From JBHJHP01 sp042219855 (GTDB lineage: Bacteria > Bacteroidota > Bacteroidia > Bacteroidales > UBA5342): DNA of 64,000 nt. The notes under the pieces are model-generated. The model ran no database searches. It was not told where the DNA came from and saw nothing but the letters and a program-made list of their open reading frames with translations. Position numbers and translations under genes: made by a program. The stretch spans positions 62,001-126,000 of the forward strand of contig NZ_JBHJHP010000008.1 of NCBI RefSeq assembly GCF_042219855.1. The letters are read 5' to 3'. Shown here piece after piece: positions 17,699 through 26,477 of the stretch. Numbering within the stretch: position 1 is the stretch's first letter; every line of letters starts with the position of its first letter.

Positions 17699-20600
17699 AT
17701 GAAATATTCCATCAGTGTCATTTTGATTTTTTTATTTGCCTCCTGTGCTTCTGTTGAGCAGGAAGCAAAACCTTCAGGTAAATGGCACAATCAGACCAGG
17801 GAGCTGCGCTACCAGCCGGATGGGAACGGTTTTGTAATCCATAACGGCACTCACCGGTTTAACAGGGCACTTTACGGATCCAATACCGGTTTTCGTGTTG
17901 AAGCCGGTGATCTGCCGGAATTTGCCATGTACATGCCCCGCATGGGAGGAAACCTGAAATTTGGTCTGATAGCAGGGGAAACGTCGAAATGGCTTATCGC
18001 GGCTGAATCCATAAAGGCCCGGTATGAAGCAGGAACAATGACCTATGCCATTGGGGATCCGCTTTTAAAAGGCGGAACGATCCATATCCAGGTACTGGCT
18101 CTGGAAGATGCCGATGGCATGATACTAAAGGTTTCGGGAGAAAAGGTTCCGGGCGATGTGGACCTCTTCTGGGCATTTGGTGGGGCCAGCGGTAAACGGT
18201 TCTCAAGAGACGGTGATCTGGGTGCTGATCCGGAATCAAGTTTTTATCTGAAACCGGAATATTGTAAAGGTGATGAGTACTTTACGAAAGATAACAGCTT
18301 CAATCTCTATTATGCCTCAGGCAGAACACCCTCGGATAATCAGGTAAGCGACTATAAACCCTCCCCGGAGGAACTGAAACATCCTGAACTGCTTCAGAAG
18401 AAGCGGATTTTTGGACTTGTTCCGGTTCAATCGGAAATAAAGATTGGTGATGCTGGGTCACAGGATAATCCACTGGATTTTTACAGGTCCGGAAAATCAG
18501 ATCTGCCTGCAATCTCAGGTATACTGAAACTTAACAGAGACGAGGAAAACTTCTTCCTCCTGGTGAATCCTGATACCAGGATCCGACCGGATTATAATGA
18601 GCTGCCGGAACTGTTTACTCAAGCCGATCTATCGAGAAAGGCACTGGAGGACCGAATAAAGATTGAAACGCCGGATCCGTACATTAATGCTGTTGGAGCC
18701 ACACTGGCAACAGCTGCCGATGCCGTATGGGATGGGAAATCATTCATGCATGGCGCGATAGCCTGGCGCATGCCGCTAAACGGCTGGCGTGGTGCATATG
18801 CTGCAGATTGGCTGGGCTGGCACGACAGGGCGGAAACGCATTTTCGCGGCTATTTTAAGTCACAGTATACAGAACCTCCATCCGGACCAAGTGTGCCGGA
18901 CCCGAAAACACACCTGGCACGCCAGAAAGAGGAGGTGGGGACCGCGTTGTTTACCAGTGGGTATATCAGCAGAAGACCCGGAGGTATTAATAAACCGCAC
19001 CACTACGACATGAACCTGGTGTTTATATCACAATTGTTATCGCATTTTAACTGGACCGGTGATCTGGATTTTCTGCGTGAGAGCTGGCCGGTACTGGAAC
19101 GTCATCTGGCATGGGAAAAGCGGTGTTTTGATCCGGATGACGATGGACTTTACAATGCATACGCCTGTATCTGGGCCAGCGATGCCCTGCAATACCGTGG
19201 TGGTGATGTCACGCATTCTTCGGCATATAACTACCGCGCCAACAAAATAGCAGCTCAACTGGCACCACTGATTGGGAAAGATCCTGCACCCTATGCTGCG
19301 GAAGCCGAAAAAATAAAAAAGGCTGTCAGCGAAAAGCTCTGGCTGTCTGATTTAGGCCGCTTTGCTGAATATAAAGATCTTCTGGGTAATCAGCTGGTCC
19401 ATCCGGATGCCGCTGTCTGGACCGTGTACCATGCAGTGGATGAAGGTCTGGCTGATCCATTTCAGGCCTGGCAGTCAACCGACTATATAGACCATTATAT
19501 TCCGCATATTCCGGTAGAAGCAGTAGGTCTGGAGTCCGGAAAATACTATACCATTTCAACCACCAACTGGATGCCGTATACCTGGTCCATTAATAACGTA
19601 GCTTTGGCTGAGGTGCTGCATACTGCTCTTGCTTACTGGCAGTCAGGACGTTCGGACAAGGCTTTCGAACTGACCAAAAGTTCATTCCTCGATTACATGT
19701 TCATGGGAGCAAGTCCTGGAAATTTCGGACAGCTGTCTTATTACGATGCCTTCAGGGGTGAACTCTACCGCGATTTTGCCGATCCTATTGGCATGGCATC
19801 ACGTGCGTTGGTGGAAGGGCTCTTCGGTGTTGAACCGGATATGCTGAACGGGAAACTTACCGTTAATCCCGGATGGCCGGAAGACTGGAATTATGCCAGA
19901 CTGGAAACACCGGATATAAAAATTGATTACAGCCGGAACGGGAAAACAGACAGTTATACCATTGTATCTCATTTTCCGAAGAAAGTGAAGCTGCTATTAA
20001 AACTACGAGCTTCATCTGATCAGGTGAAATCAGTGACGTTGAACGGAGCCCCTGTTGATTATAAGGTTGACGAGGATGCCATCGGATCACCCGAAATACG
20101 CATTGAAACACCGGAGGCTACAGAATTTAATATTAACGTGGAATGGTCCGGAAAACCCATAAATGAACCTGAAATTTTACCGGTTTATGCGCTTGGCGAT
20201 CATCTTCGCTTAAACTCTGAGGAGTGGACTGTAAAAGATTACAACGACCCGCAGAAGATATTACGGGAAATCAACAGATCGAAAGATGGTGTTGCATTAA
20301 AACTGGGCGGTGAAAAAGGCTGGCGGACTATGTTTGTCAGGCTCAGTCAGGGCGATATGACCTGGTGGCAGCCCCTGACCTTTGAACTTCGGGCTCCGGT
20401 TGATATTGTCTATGACAAAGCACAGCCGAAAGATAAAATTGAGTTTAGAATCCGGAATAATTCTGAAAACGAATTTGAAGGGTTTTACAGTATTGGCTCA
20501 TTCAGACAGGAACTGACATTGCAGCCCCGTCAGGAAACCCCGTTGCAATCTGTCCCCGTTGAATACCTGGTTCCCGGAACAAATATCATATTGGTGACAT

Positions 20601-21382
20601 CCGGAGAAAGTGCTACAGCGGAAGAAGTCATCAACTGGAATATAAAAAAGGCACCCGGAGCAGAATTTGAAACTGTTTCACTGGACAAGGCATTTAATGA
20701 CAGGGTAACGAGCATTTTTAAGGAGCAGTATTACCATCCACGCTCACCGTATCCAACACTGAGCATACCGGTTCAGGGCATAGGCGACTGGTGTTCCTAC
20801 CGCGAGACAGAAGAGATTGATGATGCTGGAATTCGTGAAAAAGCCGGTGCACAGGGCGAAATCACTTCACCGGAGGGCATCCCCTTTGCCATTTCATCTG
20901 AAGAGGGTGAAAATATCCTCTTTACATCGCAATGGGATAATTATCCGGATTCAGCACAGGTTGATTTGTCCGGAAAGGCATCGCATATCTATTTGCTGAT
21001 GGCCGGATCAATGCATCACATGCAGGTGAACATGATGAATGGCCGGGTTCGGGTGGAATATGCCGATGGTTCAAATGTCGTGTTGCCGCTGAAAAGTCCT
21101 GAAAACTGGTGGCCCATCGAGCAGGATTATTATGAAGATGGCTATGCCTTTGAGGTGCACACGCCACGTCCTCCGCGTCTTTATCTGAAAAGCGGCGAAT
21201 GGCATATGGATACCTATGATGTGCTGAGAAAGAACGGCACCAATAAGATTGAAGGTGGTGCGGCCACGCTTCTGGATCTGCCGTTAAATCCGGATAAGGA
21301 GCTGAAGTCGCTGACCCTTATGACCAATACCACCGATGTGGTGATCGGACTGATGGCGGCAACATTACAGCGGGTGAAATAA
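17699..21382 (+). CDS. DUF4450-family lipoprotein, probable carbohydrate-active enzyme
   Basis: A protein of 1227 residues from the ATG at 17699. It starts with a lipoprotein signal (ILIFLFASC, lipobox FASC). The first part (QPDGNGFVIHNGTHRFNRAL...) matches what I recall as DUF4450. The centre (about residues 330-720) has the Trp-rich helical pattern of an (alpha/alpha)6-barrel: GWRGAYAADWLGWHDRAE, YIWASDALQY-like stretches and TTNWMPYTWSINN. Beta-rich domains follow. Such proteins occur in pectin-type utilisation loci. A GTG at 17591 would give a longer frame, but its first 36 residues are encoded by palindromic repeat DNA and would bury the signal peptide. The substrate is unknown. Confidence 0.78.
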   Translation: MKYSISVILIFLFASCASVEQEAKPSGKWHNQTRELRYQPDGNGFVIHNGTHRFNRALYGSNTGFRVEAGDLPEFAMYMPRMGGNLKFGLIAGETSKWLIAAESIKARYEAGTMTYAIGDPLLKGGTIHIQVLALEDADGMILKVSGEKVPGDVDLFWAFGGASGKRFSRDGDLGADPESSFYLKPEYCKGDEYFTKDNSFNLYYASGRTPSDNQVSDYKPSPEELKHPELLQKKRIFGLVPVQSEIKIGDAGSQDNPLDFYRSGKSDLPAISGILKLNRDEENFFLLVNPDTRIRPDYNELPELFTQADLSRKALEDRIKIETPDPYINAVGATLATAADAVWDGKSFMHGAIAWRMPLNGWRGAYAADWLGWHDRAETHFRGYFKSQYTEPPSGPSVPDPKTHLARQKEEVGTALFTSGYISRRPGGINKPHHYDMNLVFISQLLSHFNWTGDLDFLRESWPVLERHLAWEKRCFDPDDDGLYNAYACIWASDALQYRGGDVTHSSAYNYRANKIAAQLAPLIGKDPAPYAAEAEKIKKAVSEKLWLSDLGRFAEYKDLLGNQLVHPDAAVWTVYHAVDEGLADPFQAWQSTDYIDHYIPHIPVEAVGLESGKYYTISTTNWMPYTWSINNVALAEVLHTALAYWQSGRSDKAFELTKSSFLDYMFMGASPGNFGQLSYYDAFRGELYRDFADPIGMASRALVEGLFGVEPDMLNGKLTVNPGWPEDWNYARLETPDIKIDYSRNGKTDSYTIVSHFPKKVKLLLKLRASSDQVKSVTLNGAPVDYKVDEDAIGSPEIRIETPEATEFNINVEWSGKPINEPEILPVYALGDHLRLNSEEWTVKDYNDPQKILREINRSKDGVALKLGGEKGWRTMFVRLSQGDMTWWQPLTFELRAPVDIVYDKAQPKDKIEFRIRNNSENEFEGFYSIGSFRQELTLQPRQETPLQSVPVEYLVPGTNIILVTSGESATAEEVINWNIKKAPGAEFETVSLDKAFNDRVTSIFKEQYYHPRSPYPTLSIPVQGIGDWCSYRETEEIDDAGIREKAGAQGEITSPEGIPFAISSEEGENILFTSQWDNYPDSAQVDLSGKASHIYLLMAGSMHHMQVNMMNGRVRVEYADGSNVVLPLKSPENWWPIEQDYYEDGYAFEVHTPRPPRLYLKSGEWHMDTYDVLRKNGTNKIEGGAATLLDLPLNPDKELKSLTLMTNTTDVVIGLMAATLQRVK

Positions 21383-21478
21383 AAAGTTATTCCCGCTGAT
21401 TGCACAGATAATACAACGTTTGTAGAATCGTAATTATAATGGAAAATAATAATTTAAAAACAATTGAATAATCAGCGA

Positions 21479-21496
21479 TCCTGATAGCTATCGGGA
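21479..21496. repeat. Near-perfect 18-bp palindrome (TCCTGATAGCTATCGGGA)
   Basis: An inverted repeat with one G-T position, in the 147-bp gap before the GH65-like gene. CCCGATAGC-type palindromes of this kind are frequent dispersed intergenic motifs in Bacteroidota; here it may be a leader hairpin or a repeat fragment. Confidence 0.45.
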
Positions 21497-21529
21497 CTGC
21501 GGGAAGTTTGAAATTAAAAACACAATAAT

Positions 21530-23686
21530 ATGACCTTAAAATCCAATTCAATCCTGATGCTGGTGCTGCTGGTTATGGCCGTACTGGTTTCTTCGTGTGG
21601 CACAAAAGAACAAACGGCTTCAAAAATTGACCGCAAAGTATTGGTCACCCGCCATAATGTGGAACTGACCGCTGTCGATACACTGGCATCACTTTCCGTC
21701 GGGAATGGCAGTTTTGCCTATACCGTAGATGTTACCGGACTTCAGACTTTTCCTGAGGTATATGAAAAAGGTGTTTGCCTGGGGACCATGTCGGAGTGGG
21801 GCTGGCACAGCTTCCCGAATACCGGTGATTACAAACTGAGCGATACCTACAAATATTACGATGTGGAAGGACGGGAGATTCCGTATGCGGTACAGTGGCG
21901 TGAACCCGGAAGAAAAAGGGACGCAGCGAATTATCTGCGCGAAAATCCACACCGCCTGCATCTGGGTATTGTCGGTCTTGAATTACTCAACGACGATAAA
22001 TCACCGGTTCAGATTGAAACGCTGAAGAATATTGACCAGAAACTGGATATGTGGTCAGGTCTGATCTCCAGTTCATTCGATGTGAACGGTGAAAATATTA
22101 TGGTTCAAACCGTTTGTCACCCTGAAAAGGACCTGATTGGAATTCGTCTGGAAACCAATAAAATTGTGAAGGGTGAAACCGGTATAAAAGTAATTTTCCC
22201 CTATCCGACAGGTGGTCATGTGGATGATGCCTGCGACTTCGGACACGATGATAAACATAAATCTGAGATCGTATCTGAGGACGAAAACAGTGTGATTTTT
22301 AAACATACCATTGATACTACGGTATATTTTGCAAGGCTTGTATGGACCGGTAAAGCAGACCTGAATAAGAAAAAGGCACATTATTTTGTTTTGATGCCGG
22401 ATGCTGAGAATACAACGTTTGAAGCTACTGTTGAATTCAATGCTCACAACAATTTTGAAACAGCCGTGGCATACACCGATGTGGAATCGGCATCAGCTGG
22501 CATGTGGGGAAATTACTGGACAACCACTGGTGTCGTGGATTTTTCAGGAACCAAAGATACACGTGCTGCAGAACTGGAACGTCGCATTGTGTTGTCGCAA
22601 TATCTTACACGCCTGCAATGTGCTTCGGATTTTCCACCGCAGGAAACGGGACTGACGTTTAACAGCTGGTATGGTAAACCGCATCTGGAAATGCACTGGT
22701 GGCATGGTGTGCACTGGGCTTACTGGAATCGGACCGATCTGTTGGAAAAAAGTCTGGATTATTATAATCACATCTATGATAAAGCTAAAACCAAGGCAGA
22801 GATCCAGGGGTATGCCGGTGTACGCTGGCCCAAAATGACCGATCATCAGGGCGATGACAGTCCGTCCGGTGTGGGCGAATTTCTGATCTGGCAGGAGCCG
22901 CACATCATCTATTATGCAGAGTTGTGCTATCGTGCACATCCTGATCAGGCCACCCTGGAGAAATATGCCAAAGTCGTTTTTGCCACCGCAGATTTTATGG
23001 CTGACTTTGCGCGTTACGATGCTGAAAATGACCGCTATTATCTGGGTCCTCCGTTGATCCCGGCTCAGGAAAGCCTGCAACGCGAGGTGACTGTGAATCC
23101 GCCTTTTGAACTGGGTTACTGGTACTGGGGCCTTAGTATTGCACAACAATGGAAGGAACGAATGGGTAAAGAACCGAATCCGGAATGGCAGAAAGTGATC
23201 GAAGGCCTGCCGACTTTCGCCCGGAAGGATGGACTATACCTGGCGGCTGAAAGTGCGCCGGATTCATATACCAACGAGGAACACTACTCGGATCATCCGA
23301 TGGTATTGGGCGCGTTTGGTATCCTGCCGAATACAGTTGGTGTGGATACTTCGGTAATGGCAAATACGTTTGATTATATAGAGGAACACTGGAACTGGGA
23401 CAGAACCTGGGGCTGGGATTACCCGATGGCAGCCATGAGTGCTACACGCCTTGGAAAACCAGACAAAGCCATTGATCTGCTGATGAAAGATGTGCTGAAA
23501 AATACCTATCTGCCCAATGGACATAATTATCAGGGTACACGTCTGCGCATTTATCTGCCGGGTAATGGCGGACTGCTCACAGCTGTTGCCATGATGTGTG
23601 CGGGTTATGAGGGGAGTACAACAAATAATCCGGGATTCCCCAAAGACTGGAACGTGAAATGGGAAGGATTGCAACCGGTGTTTTAG
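21530..23686 (+). CDS. GH65-like (alpha/alpha)6-barrel lipoprotein
   Basis: A 718-residue lipoprotein (signal MLVLLVMAVLVSSCG, Cys at about residue 23). The N-terminal half is a beta-sandwich beginning LASLSVGNGSFAYTVDVTGL. The C-terminal half is helical with MHWWHGVHWAYW, GYAGVRWPKMTD, SGVGEFLIWQEPHIIY and LPGNGGLLTAVAMM, the layout of the GH65 clan of phosphorylases and hydrolases. The Glu in SGVGEF or WQEPH is a candidate catalytic acid (inference). Proteins of this sort are common in Bacteroidota and poorly characterised. It follows the DUF4450 gene by 147 bp on the same strand and is probably part of the same degradation set. Confidence 0.78.
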   Translation: MTLKSNSILMLVLLVMAVLVSSCGTKEQTASKIDRKVLVTRHNVELTAVDTLASLSVGNGSFAYTVDVTGLQTFPEVYEKGVCLGTMSEWGWHSFPNTGDYKLSDTYKYYDVEGREIPYAVQWREPGRKRDAANYLRENPHRLHLGIVGLELLNDDKSPVQIETLKNIDQKLDMWSGLISSSFDVNGENIMVQTVCHPEKDLIGIRLETNKIVKGETGIKVIFPYPTGGHVDDACDFGHDDKHKSEIVSEDENSVIFKHTIDTTVYFARLVWTGKADLNKKKAHYFVLMPDAENTTFEATVEFNAHNNFETAVAYTDVESASAGMWGNYWTTTGVVDFSGTKDTRAAELERRIVLSQYLTRLQCASDFPPQETGLTFNSWYGKPHLEMHWWHGVHWAYWNRTDLLEKSLDYYNHIYDKAKTKAEIQGYAGVRWPKMTDHQGDDSPSGVGEFLIWQEPHIIYYAELCYRAHPDQATLEKYAKVVFATADFMADFARYDAENDRYYLGPPLIPAQESLQREVTVNPPFELGYWYWGLSIAQQWKERMGKEPNPEWQKVIEGLPTFARKDGLYLAAESAPDSYTNEEHYSDHPMVLGAFGILPNTVGVDTSVMANTFDYIEEHWNWDRTWGWDYPMAAMSATRLGKPDKAIDLLMKDVLKNTYLPNGHNYQGTRLRIYLPGNGGLLTAVAMMCAGYEGSTTNNPGFPKDWNVKWEGLQPVF

Positions 23687-23711
23687 CTAGGAGCATTTTG
23701 GTTGTTTGAAA

Positions 23712-23768
23712 AGTCCCCCTTTTTCAAAAGGGGGTGTACCGATTCAGATCGGGACAGGGGATTTTTTC
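23712..23768. repeat. Palindromic intergenic element 2 (CCCCCTTTT/AAAAGGGGG + CCGAT/ATCGG)
   Basis: Holds CCCCCTTTT-tc-AAAAGGGGG and CCGAT-tcag-ATCGG, enclosed by AGTCCCC and GGGGATTTTTT. It follows the GH65-like gene by 26 bp and ends in a T run, so it could also serve as its terminator. Same design as elements 1 and 3. Confidence 0.65.
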
Positions 23769-23869
23769 AGATCGAATGGTTATAATTTTTATAATCTATT
23801 TAAACGATTTGAAATACCAGAGAAACAGAAATCACTTACTTTAGTGTTTGGTTTAAATTGATATAGTTT

Positions 23870-25612
23870 ATGAAATTCAGGTACCTATGCACAATAATTG
23901 TGCTGTTCAGTCTGATATGTTTCCCTCTTTTTTCTCAGACCATTACCATTTTGCATACTAACGATATGCATGCGCATATTCTGGAAGAAAAATCACCCGA
24001 CGGAACATTAACGGGTGGCTTTGCACAGCTTTCCGCAGTGATTGAGAAAGAAAAGCATAAAACAGATCACCCGGTTTTTGTAGCCGATGCCGGTGATTTC
24101 CTTATGGGAACGCTGTTTCAGATGATTGAGATGGAATCGGGTTTTCAGTTGAACCTGATGAAAACAATGGGTTACGATGCCGTTAGTATCGGGAATCATG
24201 AATTTGATTTTGGTGTTAAACCCTTTGTCGATTATGCAAGGAAAGCCAGTGCCATAGGTTGTCCGCCTTTAGTACTTGCCAATATAGATTATGCAGAAAA
24301 TAAAAATGATGAAGGTCTCGCCGGACTTTACAGGGATTCCATTGTAGCCCCATATACCATAGTGGAAAAGGATGGCGTAAAAGTCGGATTTTTTGGCATT
24401 CTGGGAGATATTGCCTACGACTACACGCCCAACCTTTATGCCTACAAGCTGGAGAACCGGATTAAGACTGCCAAAAAGATCATTAAAACTCTGAAGGAGG
24501 AGCACCAGGTGGATTTTATCATCTGTCTATCGCATAGTGGTGTTTATAAAAATGAAAAAGGGGAGTGGGATATGTCAGAAGATATTGAGCTGGCCTCGAA
24601 AACCGACGGCATTGATGCCATTATCAGCGGACACACCCATACGCGTTTGGATCAGCCATTGATATATAACGGGACACCCATCGTGCAAACCGGAGCTTAT
24701 GGTGAGAATATCGGCAAGCTAACGCTTGTAAAGAACAATCCGTCAGAACTAAAATATGAACTGATTCCGGTGACTGGTGAAAGACCTGAGAACGGTACAG
24801 TGGAAGTAAAGATTGAGATACAGTTTCAGCATCTGAAGGATACCTTGCAAAAATACGTCGGTATCGATTACAACAAAAAGATACTGGAAACAGCTTTCCC
24901 ATTGCAGTATATGGATGAAGAACCAGCCAAAAGCAATATTGCGCCGCTGATTGCCGATGCTATTCAATATAATGTGAATCAAAAAGACGCGACAGGAACC
25001 GATATTTCACTCATTGCCCAGGGGATGATTCGCTCGGGACTCGAGCCGGGCAGCTATGCCCTGCCGCAGATTTTCAGTGTGGCATCGCTGGGAGAAGGGA
25101 ATGACAAGGTTCCGGGCTATGCCTTATCCCGCATGTATTTTACGGCACACGAAATTAAAACGGTACTGGAAATGCTGGAGATGATGGCAAAGAATGATCC
25201 CACCTATTTTATTCATGCAAGTGGAATGGAGATCGTCAGGAATGAGGATGGAGGGTTCTTTAAGAAGATTGCTGCCATAAAAATGCCGGATCAAAACGGA
25301 ATATTTAAAGCAATTGATCTTTCAAAAAAGAATAAGAAATTATATGCGGTAACGGCGGATACCTACATGATGCGGAATCTTTCGCTGATTAAAAAGAAAA
25401 GCTTTGGATTACTCAAAGTAATTCCCAAAATGGAAGACGGTATGCCTGTTGTGGATATTAATGCAACCATAATTGATGGCGATAAAATAAAACCGGGAGT
25501 TCAGGAAATCAAAGTGTGGAAAAGTCTGATAGAATATGCCGGATCATTTAAAGATTTAGATGGCAACGGCATTCCGGATGTACCGGAAAGGTATAAAATT
25601 GAATTTAATTAA
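23870..25612 (+). CDS. Exported bifunctional metallophosphatase/5'-nucleotidase (UshA family)
   Basis: A 580-residue periplasmic or surface enzyme that hydrolyses nucleotides or related phosphoesters. Signal peptide at residues 1-22 (ending PLFSQ). Metallophosphoesterase motifs: ILHTNDMHAH, VADAGDF, SIGNHEFDFG, LSHSG and SGHTHTRLD. The C-terminal 5'-nucleotidase domain follows from about residue 320, with SLIAQGMIRSG and KVPGYALSRMYFTAHE. Length and order are normal. Start at the ATG 23870. It is convergent with the next gene, with element 3 in between. It may supply phosphate or nucleosides. Confidence 0.92.
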   Translation: MKFRYLCTIIVLFSLICFPLFSQTITILHTNDMHAHILEEKSPDGTLTGGFAQLSAVIEKEKHKTDHPVFVADAGDFLMGTLFQMIEMESGFQLNLMKTMGYDAVSIGNHEFDFGVKPFVDYARKASAIGCPPLVLANIDYAENKNDEGLAGLYRDSIVAPYTIVEKDGVKVGFFGILGDIAYDYTPNLYAYKLENRIKTAKKIIKTLKEEHQVDFIICLSHSGVYKNEKGEWDMSEDIELASKTDGIDAIISGHTHTRLDQPLIYNGTPIVQTGAYGENIGKLTLVKNNPSELKYELIPVTGERPENGTVEVKIEIQFQHLKDTLQKYVGIDYNKKILETAFPLQYMDEEPAKSNIAPLIADAIQYNVNQKDATGTDISLIAQGMIRSGLEPGSYALPQIFSVASLGEGNDKVPGYALSRMYFTAHEIKTVLEMLEMMAKNDPTYFIHASGMEIVRNEDGGFFKKIAAIKMPDQNGIFKAIDLSKKNKKLYAVTADTYMMRNLSLIKKKSFGLLKVIPKMEDGMPVVDINATIIDGDKIKPGVQEIKVWKSLIEYAGSFKDLDGNGIPDVPERYKIEFN

Positions 25613-25663
25613 AAGAACTATTGTACTATATCTGATTGACCAAGGTCTAAAAAATTAATTATA

Positions 25664-25709
25664 AATCCTCTCCCGATGAACATCGGGATCTCCTTTTTCA
25701 AAGGAGAAT
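25664..25709. repeat. Palindromic intergenic element 3 (CCCGAT/ATCGGG + CTCCTTT/AAAGGAG)
   Basis: CCCGAT-gaac-ATCGGG followed by TCTCCTTT-ttc-AAAGGAGA. It is the same kind of element as 1 and 2 but in inverted order, and lies between two convergent genes where it could end transcription both ways. Confidence 0.65.
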
Positions 25710-25711
25710 AA

Positions 25712-26293
25712 CTAAAACACAAACCGTAACGTTAAAGCATTCGGAGACAAAGCTACCTGTGATAATGCACCGCCAAATGAATTGCCATGGTGGTGCTGAA
25801 TGCCATACATAACAAGATCGAACACAAACAAAAATGCGCCCTGAAGCATTACCGACTTTCCGTAACCATTCAGCAGATCCCTGTATTTTTCCTTTTTCTG
25901 CGAAAGATGAGTCATATAATAGCCACCTGCCATGTAGAGTACATCAAGACCCGCATTGATCAGAAACGTATTTTCAGTTTTTTGTTGTGCTGATAGAATG
26001 CTTTTTGCATCCATCAGAGAAGGATCTGTATGGATCGCACTGTAAAGCCCGATGCCGGCAATGGTCAGATTGACCGTATTCCAGAAGAGGTTCATCTGGT
26101 GAAAGTATTTTTGATTGCCATCATATTTACTCCAGCCATAGGCCCCGGTGGCTATGTTGGCCAATGCCCAGCCTCCCAATACATACATGCCGGTCTGGTT
26201 TATATTCAACGATTTAGCATACAGGTCAGGATAATCCTGGGCCAGAATGGGCAGGCTTAATGCCAGTAATACTATGATCAGGTGTTTCCGCAT
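25712..26293 (-). CDS. Exported/membrane protein of unknown function (DUF6992-like)
   Basis: A 193-residue protein with a signal peptide (MRKHLIIVLLALSLPILAQ) and several hydrophobic segments (about residues 37-53, 72-88, 112-128 and 147-165). Conserved-looking polar motifs include NQKYFHQMNLFWNTVN and GIQHHHG. I believe it matches a Bacteroidota family named DUF6992, but this is from memory. Function unknown. Both neighbours face or diverge from it, so it is likely a single-gene unit. Confidence 0.7.
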   Translation of the reverse strand: MRKHLIIVLLALSLPILAQDYPDLYAKSLNINQTGMYVLGGWALANIATGAYGWSKYDGNQKYFHQMNLFWNTVNLTIAGIGLYSAIHTDPSLMDAKSILSAQQKTENTFLINAGLDVLYMAGGYYMTHLSQKKEKYRDLLNGYGKSVMLQGAFLFVFDLVMYGIQHHHGNSFGGALSQVALSPNALTLRFVF

Positions 26294-26445
26294 ACGATTT
26301 TATTTTTAATAACAAGGAGGATGTGTTAATGGTTGAACAACCGGATTATATTGAACTAATATACAAAGGGTAGGTCGGAATAATCATGACAGGATGAAAA
26401 ATCAAAAAAAATAACATTAAACGAAATCGCATGCATTCTGTTATG

Positions 26446-26453
26446 TATATTTG
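26446..26453 (+). promoter_or_regulatory. -7 promoter element of the M3 peptidase gene
   Basis: TATATTTG, a perfect TAnnTTTG, 24 bases upstream of the ATG at 26478. It also argues against the upstream TTG start at 26457, which would leave almost no leader. Confidence 0.5.
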
Positions 26454-26477
26454 TGATTGAACACAACAATCACCAAC

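Noticed and set aside
22544..23149. 201-codon minus-strand frame in the GH65-like gene
   Set aside because: It is the reverse of Trp-rich coding sequence and shows no family features.
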